Positions 16,401 to 19,752 of a stretch of DNA of 19,752 nucleotides are shown piece by piece. A program made the translations under genes and the position numbers. Every line of letters begins with the position of its first letter. Within the stretch, counting starts at the first letter, position 1. Source of the stretch: UBA1425 sp045537495 (GTDB lineage: Bacteria; Bacillota; Clostridia; Oscillospirales; Acutalibacteraceae); contig JAZSPN010000010.1 of the NCBI GenBank assembly GCA_045537495.1, positions 1 to 19,752 of the forward strand, given 5' to 3'. Under the pieces are notes generated by a model. It saw only the letters and a program-made list of their open reading frames with translations. It had not been told where the DNA came from and ran no database searches.

Positions 16401-19400
16401 CAACGGGCGCCAGCACGTATAAGTTCGGTACGGGCAACGGCACTACCGATACTCTTAACGCCGGCTGGACTGCCAATTCCTATACTCTTACCTTCAATCC
16501 CCAGAGCGGTACTTTCACTGCTGACGGCGGATTCACGGCGGGTACTGCAAATCAGACGAAGACGGTAACTTACGATTCTACTTACGGTGCGGCAGATGCC
16601 AACGGCAAAACTTGGCCCACTGCTACAAGATCGGGTTACTCTCTCAAGGGCTGGTACACGGCTACCGCGGGCGGCAACGCTGTAACGGCTTCCACCAAGG
16701 TTGCAATCACGGCGGCTCAGACCATCTACGCTCAGTGGACTCCCAATACCTACACTCTTACCTTCAACGGTAACACGGGTACACCTTCATTCTCGGCGAA
16801 GACAATCACTTTCGCTGCAGAATACGGTCTTGCCGACTCCAACGGCAGAACATGGCCCACAGCTTCCAAGACGGGTTATGATTTCGTCGGTTGGTACACG
16901 GATGCCACGGCGGGCACTCTCGTCGAGAGCGATACAATCGTTACTACCGCAGCTTCTCATACTCTCTATGCTCAGTATGAGATCATTGAGTACACGTTTA
17001 CATTCGTTGTAAGTGCAAACAACGGTACTTTCACAGCGGGTAACGGCTTCAGCGGTACAGGCGATACCAACTCCAAGACAGTTACATACGGCAGCGCCAT
17101 CGGAGCTGCTTCGGGCGGTAAGACGTGGCCCGCAGATCCCACAAGAGCAGGCTACTCCTTCAAGGGATGGTATACTGCTGCAACGGGCGGTACTGCTGTC
17201 ACATCCGCTACTGTTGCTTCTGTCGCAACATCCTTCATTACAGAAGAAACAAAGAATTACAACATTTACGCTCAGTTTACTGCCAAGACATTCACTCTTA
17301 CCTTCGACGGTAACGGCGGTAACATTGACGAAAACTTCGCGGACGGCAAGCTTGTAACTTATGACAAGGCATACGGCCTTGCAGATCCCAACGGTCTTGA
17401 TTGGCCCGAGGATGCTGTAAGAACAGGCTACACGTTCAACGGCTGGTGGTCCGATTCCGAAAACGGAAACAGAATCACTCCCGACACTATCTACAAGATT
17501 AACGGCAATTCTTCCGTTTATGCTCACTGGATCGCAAAGACTTACTCCGTTTCCTTCAATGTTTCTGCTAACGGCGGTACATTTACATCGGGTAACGGCT
17601 TCACGAATTCAGGCGACACAAACTCCAAGACCGTAACCTTCGGCAGTGCGTATAACATTGCTGACGGTACCAAGACCTGGCCCGTTGCTCCCACAAAGAC
17701 CGGCTTCTCGTTCGCAGGTTGGTTTACTGCTCCCACTGCCGGCACTTCCGTTTCCGAAAGCACTCCCGTCGCTATTGCTGAAAATCACGTTCTTTACGCT
17801 CAGTTCAGCGCTAACGCTTACACCGTAACATTCAATGTTACTCAGAACGGCGGTACTTTCACTACGGGTAACGGCTTCACAGGCTCGGGCAACACAAATA
17901 CCAAGTCCGTAACCTACGGCTCAACCTTCGGCAAGGAAGCCGGCGGCAAGACATGGCCCGCAGACCCCGCCAAGATCGGCTATACATTCGAAGGCTGGTT
18001 CTTTGCAGGTGAGTCAACTCCCATTACTGCCGATACTCTCGTAACCATCACAGCAAATACAACCATCTATGCAAGATTCGCTGCCAACTCGTACAAGGTA
18101 ACGTTCAATGCAGGCGACGACGGTGTATTTACTGACGGCAACGGATTTACTTCCGCCGAAAACTTCAAGAACGTAACTTATGACAAGACCTACGGTGTAG
18201 CTGACGGCTCCAAGACATGGCCCGTCGCTCCCACAAAGTCAGGTTATATCTTCGACGGCTGGAAACTCGGTGAAAACATTATTACTTCCGACACGGTAGT
18301 AGCTATCACTTCCGACATAACTCTTGTTGCGGATTACACTCCCAACACTTATACGGTAACATTTGATGCTATTACAAACGGCGGTACTTTCACTAACGGC
18401 GGCGGATTTACTGCTGTTGTTAACACCAAGACGGTAACTTACGACGCTGCTTACGGTGCTGCTGATGCAGACGGTAAGACATGGCCTGCAAATCCCGCCA
18501 AGACAGGATTCTCCTTCGACGGCTGGTTTACAGAGGCCACCGGCGGAAATAAGATTGACAGCACAGACACTGTTGCTACTGCTGCCAATATCGTTCTTGT
18601 TGCTCAGTTTACACGCAACAATTACTCTCTCACAGTAAAGCAGACGGGCAAGGGAACCGCCGTTGCAAGCTTTAACGATCAGTCGGGCGCTTCTTCGGCA
18701 GTCACCGCTACATCTGCCGGCGCTGTCGGTGCTGTTCCTTATGACTATGATGTAACTCTCACTGCAACTCCTGCAACGGGCTACTCATTCTCAGGCTGGA
18801 CGGCAAGCGGTGTCACGCTCTCAGGTGATACATTCACAATGCCCGCTCATGCAGTAACTCTTACTGCCAATTTCACAGCGGTCAACTATACTATTACATT
18901 TAATGCGGATGGCGGTGCTGTTGTTTCGTCAATCAAGTACACGGTTGACAACGAAGTAACGCTTCCCGAAACAACCAAGACCGGTTATATTTTCAGCGGC
19001 TGGACTCCCACTGCTGACGTCAACAACTGGATCGCAGGCGATATCTATGAAGGTACACTCGATGCAGGCATGTACGGCAATGTAACTCTTAAAGCAAACT
19101 GGACTCCCATCACCTACACAATCACCTTCAACGGCAACGGTGCAACTGAAGGTGAAGTGGCAGATGTGGAATGTACTTACGATGAAGACGTTACAATTCC
19201 GTATTGCGACTTCATGAAGGAAGGCTACATCTTCGAAGGTTGGGCTTACACCGAAAACGGTGAAGTAGCACTTTACGAACAGGATGTTGTCAAGAATCTC
19301 ACAACCTCGAACGGTGCAGTCATCGAGCTCTTCGCAAAATGGACTCCCGTAAACTATTACATCGTTTACGATCCCGGCGAAGGCGAAGGCTCGCTCAAGT

Positions 19401-19752
19401 CGGTAGAGATCGGATACGACGAGGTTTACACGGTTCTCGGCAGTGATGATCCTGAAATCGGATTCAAGAAGACAGGTTACGACTTTGTCTGCTGGTCATC
19501 CGACTACGGCGATTACTTTGCCGGTGACAAGATTTGCAGCCTTACTCCCGATCAGGATGCAGAGATTATATTCTATGCAATCTGGGAAGCTGTCACAGAC
19601 TATACTATCACCTATGACCGCAACGGTTATGAAGACGGCGCAATTGTATACGAGGGCAGCAAAGAATGGCCCGCAGATATGGATAATTGCGGACTTGGTG
19701 CAACTTATAAGCTTGCATCTGCTTACGACAGCGATACAGATTATGTTTACCT
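10445..19752 (+). CDS. Giant secreted or surface InlB-B-repeat protein, 3' end outside window
   Basis: The frame from ATG 10445 stays open to the last base: at least 3102 codons with no stop. The ribosome site AAAGGAGG (10425-10432) lies 12 nt upstream. The N-terminus MKTLKRSF, a hydrophobic core and GIDAAA near residue 33 form a clear export signal. Order after that: module A (about residues 52-463) and module B (about 490-858), related to each other and each ending in a FIVAR-like helical domain; a short linker; then from residue 960 a long array of InlB/Listeria-Bacteroides beta-grasp repeats (YTVTFNxNGG ... GYTFxGWYT ... TLYAQWT), with one carbohydrate-binding-like beta domain near 1049-1238 and one divergent InlB repeat near 2724-2811. 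Repeats of this kind are found in cell-wall proteins and adhesins; the cell-wall anchor, if present, lies beyond the window. Ligand unknown. It is transcribed divergently from the envelope operon. Confidence 0.92.
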   Translation, partial: MKTLKRSFSMMVVALLVVSTFFFGDLGIDAAAFLQIDPLDEEFETKVMVQMPETIYLDPADQSSPYDFKYYVDNDVNGGVHVSPNQTSGLIYFECAAACDSISIAIANASWTLNQSGSGRMRQWVITGGQSSVKDGPAKVTITYKITGESAARTIVRNIYMYSPRLNASVGMGGSHKYKTSIGNEPVGNGFFFIAGIHKASGGYSAYSDQPNTSSSKGARGVAPIVQMPAAIGGNSDGYVDDMSIFQETTYGDGDSGTSGGWKHNGRHRNSDTNITWPSNTANYTRGTLTIDRSRYTEYSQIPFLCGGFWLIKSKSSSSTHKFHFKSTDGSMNVISERNFEEGGDAVSYGTYNPTGAVPLNSTTLTMQGKLHFERSGSSSVHVYLNFYLDINIVDKSTLRSYIYTATNQGWQTDSIANDATWTGYVNTMNTAILNGSTVLGNPEATAAQVTDATNALYNAYVNAVGYRDSHFTSTENVNVKPPQPTLYVPEVIFMDGTTVGKYFYGVNTSGAVTQNLALGTAAAGALVYFNLSGATAVEIHCEVSTNQFAVNSGGTGIGLPTSTATGNNGIASMTIGGVQKTGTAISASGAGWLYPNTGTVNKQMTQITLSSTVSVNYYRFLKWTVHYVHNKQVYTMYAYTIMYNNRSDYTIDVSCNNEQTWHSDSHSRVILHVGGLTTGSSASGSESDGGSKTVTSSGTLIVDTSRFSVYSSYPQLYSWYTNREDKSGGYVTGILNVPNAVNSSTARECAAGQITAGTSIGTAIHVKIQAYNVYHSQSAHSYADYTINSSGVNKTSLRNAYWTYVRTQSPSRWYAAGSTAYEAYQVQLLQYAAKLAVPGSSFNSATAPSTTNLMRESGTARTSHQARTAKYDGSTALGAEEAGYRYGDDMYAYYNEYEGYTKHSYTAVAGSTSLTENLDGNGIADDGINVVTVDGMTRYKIRNVDMANSYTWTFYYTANKYDVTYDTNGGTWNYTGSPVMDGNRYTYTDAATFDQYYSLSTILPTRTGYSFAGWHFSGEDRLYQGGTNGEKVVWKFANDNQVFTAQWDANDYLLHFDNEVSYRAWINKFNSVTTHIGGSVSSGAGWSALEAYADPHTPDLTITAIPNDGSTAIDVYTTPYTGTNTHMTLLEEGATYRFTTYFTRLDATGEAVSSTANPGVRNYLFFYATEGGTSYGSNLLSNSTYENLGGNYFRQTFTFTVPAGAPWMAFRLGMGSAGTITFNEVHVQKIDHVLGDASLVGAPSVLTGAVDFGDTYNDIKSPSGGDTFPTITKTGYTFQGWYTEKGGKGTKITADSVFITPDSAVDAVTVSGEQHLWSHWTVNNYTITFDVSTNGGTFVAGGNFTAGTANQTKTVAYGSTHGTADANSKTWPANPTKTGYTFQGWYTSSTGGSKITESTAVTYAGNRTLYARFTAATYSVTFNPQGGTLVAENGFAAGTANQTKTVTYDKTYGTADANGKTWPTNPTRTGYDFNGWYTASTGGTAVTTSTAVKITANQTLYAQWTAHTYKVIYYGNGGTTSADATTYTQNCNYGTSYTYAAANTFNRPGYSFKEWYNNATGTNGTAYAPAAAFSNLSSASGAEISRYAIWTPVTYTLTYNADGGTSVPSKTYTVEDAFVLGSTTKTGYTFNGWKVTTAAGNWALNASYAANASMSKMYGNATLTAQWTINNSKVKFVMNGGSMTVGSTAVSGNATTISGNYNTTISIPVPTRTAYTFNTWTLEKASGNTSSISVAANKTATYTFGTGIDTVDTLTASWTPNNYTLTYNANGGAAVSAKSYTIETAFALPSTTKTGYTFTNWKVTTAAGNWTADATFSAGESISGKYGNATLTAQWSANSYTLTLVENGGSAVNDITYTIESTSTLPSITRTGYTFNGWKVTTAGGSWVLNASFNAGASVVGNHGNATLTAQWTINNNKVALEMNGGIGSYTQNGVTTAINADTTVSGNYNTTISIALPTKTGYSFAGWTLTKAANNTGSMISSSTTGASTYKFGTGNGTTDTLNAGWTANSYTLTFNPQSGTFTADGGFTAGTANQTKTVTYDSTYGAADANGKTWPTATRSGYSLKGWYTATAGGNAVTASTKVAITAAQTIYAQWTPNTYTLTFNGNTGTPSFSAKTITFAAEYGLADSNGRTWPTASKTGYDFVGWYTDATAGTLVESDTIVTTAASHTLYAQYEIIEYTFTFVVSANNGTFTAGNGFSGTGDTNSKTVTYGSAIGAASGGKTWPADPTRAGYSFKGWYTAATGGTAVTSATVASVATSFITEETKNYNIYAQFTAKTFTLTFDGNGGNIDENFADGKLVTYDKAYGLADPNGLDWPEDAVRTGYTFNGWWSDSENGNRITPDTIYKINGNSSVYAHWIAKTYSVSFNVSANGGTFTSGNGFTNSGDTNSKTVTFGSAYNIADGTKTWPVAPTKTGFSFAGWFTAPTAGTSVSESTPVAIAENHVLYAQFSANAYTVTFNVTQNGGTFTTGNGFTGSGNTNTKSVTYGSTFGKEAGGKTWPADPAKIGYTFEGWFFAGESTPITADTLVTITANTTIYARFAANSYKVTFNAGDDGVFTDGNGFTSAENFKNVTYDKTYGVADGSKTWPVAPTKSGYIFDGWKLGENIITSDTVVAITSDITLVADYTPNTYTVTFDAITNGGTFTNGGGFTAVVNTKTVTYDAAYGAADADGKTWPANPAKTGFSFDGWFTEATGGNKIDSTDTVATAANIVLVAQFTRNNYSLTVKQTGKGTAVASFNDQSGASSAVTATSAGAVGAVPYDYDVTLTATPATGYSFSGWTASGVTLSGDTFTMPAHAVTLTANFTAVNYTITFNADGGAVVSSIKYTVDNEVTLPETTKTGYIFSGWTPTADVNNWIAGDIYEGTLDAGMYGNVTLKANWTPITYTITFNGNGATEGEVADVECTYDEDVTIPYCDFMKEGYIFEGWAYTENGEVALYEQDVVKNLTTSNGAVIELFAKWTPVNYYIVYDPGEGEGSLKSVEIGYDEVYTVLGSDDPEIGFKKTGYDFVCWSSDYGDYFAGDKICSLTPDQDAEIIFYAIWEAVTDYTITYDRNGYEDGAIVYEGSKEWPADMDNCGLGATYKLASAYDSDTDYVY
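10598..13017 (+). repeat. Tandemly duplicated N-terminal module (A and B), each ending in a FIVAR-like domain
   Basis: Module A begins with PETIYLDP (10598), has GTLTIDRSRYTEYSQIP (11303) and ends with a FIVAR-like segment (11627-11835; DKSTLR, then VLGNPEATAAQVTDATNAL). Module B begins with PEVIFMDG (11912), has GTLIVDTSRFSVYSSYP (from 12539) and ends with a second, weaker FIVAR-like segment (12821-about 13017; VNKTSLRNAYWTYV). The anchors keep the same order and similar spacing (705 and 324 nt in A, 627 and 282 nt in B), so this is a diverged duplication. A Ser/Gly-rich linker lies inside B near 12485-12525. I do not recognise the beta-rich parts. Confidence 0.6.
13589..14160 (+). other. 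Beta-rich, carbohydrate-binding-module-like domain inside the repeat array
   Basis: About 190 residues that do not fit the InlB repeat pattern. They contain FTTYFTRLDATGEA, NYLFFYATEGGTSYGSN, YFRQTFTFTVPAGAPWMAFRLGM and ITFNEVHVQKI, an order of strands like jelly-roll carbohydrate-binding modules of the CBM4/9 kind (F-T-F-T-V-P-A-G ... F-R-L-G ... I-x-F-x-x-V-x-V). No catalytic motif is seen. Sugar binding is inferred from the pattern only. Confidence 0.45.
18614..18877 (+). repeat. Single divergent InlB B-repeat (GYSFSGWTASG / TFTMPAHAVTLTANF type)
   Basis: This unit differs from its neighbours: it starts YSLTVKQTGKGTAVASF, has YDYDVTLTATPATGYSFSGW and ends GDTFTMPAHAVTLTANFT. That pattern is the divergent InlB B-repeat family, which elsewhere often follows surface protein arrays. 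It is the only copy in the visible part. Confidence 0.75.

Larger units (their letters stand above)
13322..19752 (+). repeat. Array of about 22 InlB/Listeria-Bacteroides beta-grasp repeats
   Basis: Unit boundaries, set at the ends of the AQWT-type strands: 13322-13588, 13589-14409 (interrupted), 14417-14689, 14696-14962, 14963-15220, 15221-15451, 15452-15724, 15725-15955, 15956-16186, 16187-16471, 16472-16741, 16742-16981, 16982-17281, 17282-17533, 17534-17809, 17810-18082, 18083-18340, 18341-18613, 18614-18877 (divergent type), 18878-19105, 19106-19345, 19346-19588, and a partial unit to the end. Lengths are mostly 76-100 residues. Three subtypes are visible: one with KTWPxxPTKTGY (about 10 copies); a short 76-77-residue form (15221, 15725, 15956, 18878); and one with SGNYNTTISI (15452, 16187). 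Confidence 0.85.

Noticed and set aside
13322..19752. The regularly repeated array as a possible CRISPR or non-coding repeat
   Set aside because: Spacing is 76-100 codons, the frame is kept throughout and similarity is at protein level with known beta-grasp repeats, so it is a coding repeat.

Overview
The window looks like a chromosomal segment of a Gram-positive gut- or rumen-type member of the Clostridia, most likely Oscillospiraceae/Ruminococcaceae. This is inferred from the strong AGGAGG-type ribosome binding sites, the TTG starts, a SpoIID/LytB-domain gene, a zinc-ribbon serine/threonine-kinase-like protein with WG and BspA-type leucine-rich repeats, and a giant InlB-B-repeat surface protein. 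There is no rRNA, tRNA, CRISPR array or recognisable transposase.

Layout. (1) 1-651, plus strand: the 3' part of a SpoIID/LytB-domain gene. (2) 722-1648, plus: a cysteine-synthase-family gene behind its own promoter. (3) 1649-1960: a convergent intergenic region with two near-identical terminator hairpins flanking a very structured 115-nt element. (4) 1961-10023, minus: a tightly packed five-gene operon, transcribed in the order Eis-like GNAT acetyltransferase, FtsW/RodA-type SEDS glycosyltransferase, PbpA-like class B penicillin-binding protein, membrane-anchored kinase-like receptor, AlaA-type alanine aminotransferase. Spacings are 13 nt, a 4-nt overlap, 23 nt and 12 nt. (5) 10024-10444: a divergent intergenic region with a promoter facing each way. 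(6) 10445 to the window end, plus: one uninterrupted reading frame of at least 3102 codons encoding a secreted or surface protein. It has a signal peptide, a duplicated N-terminal module (each copy ending in a FIVAR-like helical domain), then about 22 InlB/Listeria-Bacteroides beta-grasp repeats running off the window.

How the genes fit together. The minus-strand operon is a cell-envelope cluster. SEDS polymerase and class B PBP form the usual glycan polymerase/transpeptidase pair. The kinase-like gene sits where actinobacterial rodA-pbpA-pknA-pknB operons carry regulatory kinases, and AlaA could supply L-alanine for the peptide stem. The kinase-like protein appears to be a pseudokinase: the HRD motif reads HLS and the DFG motif reads NFA. 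Its outer part is WG-like and BspA leucine-rich repeats instead of PASTA domains. This is the most distinctive system in the window. The giant divergent gene is probably an adhesin or substrate-binding surface protein; its repeat array shows subtypes, nested duplications and a possible domain insertion inside one repeat.
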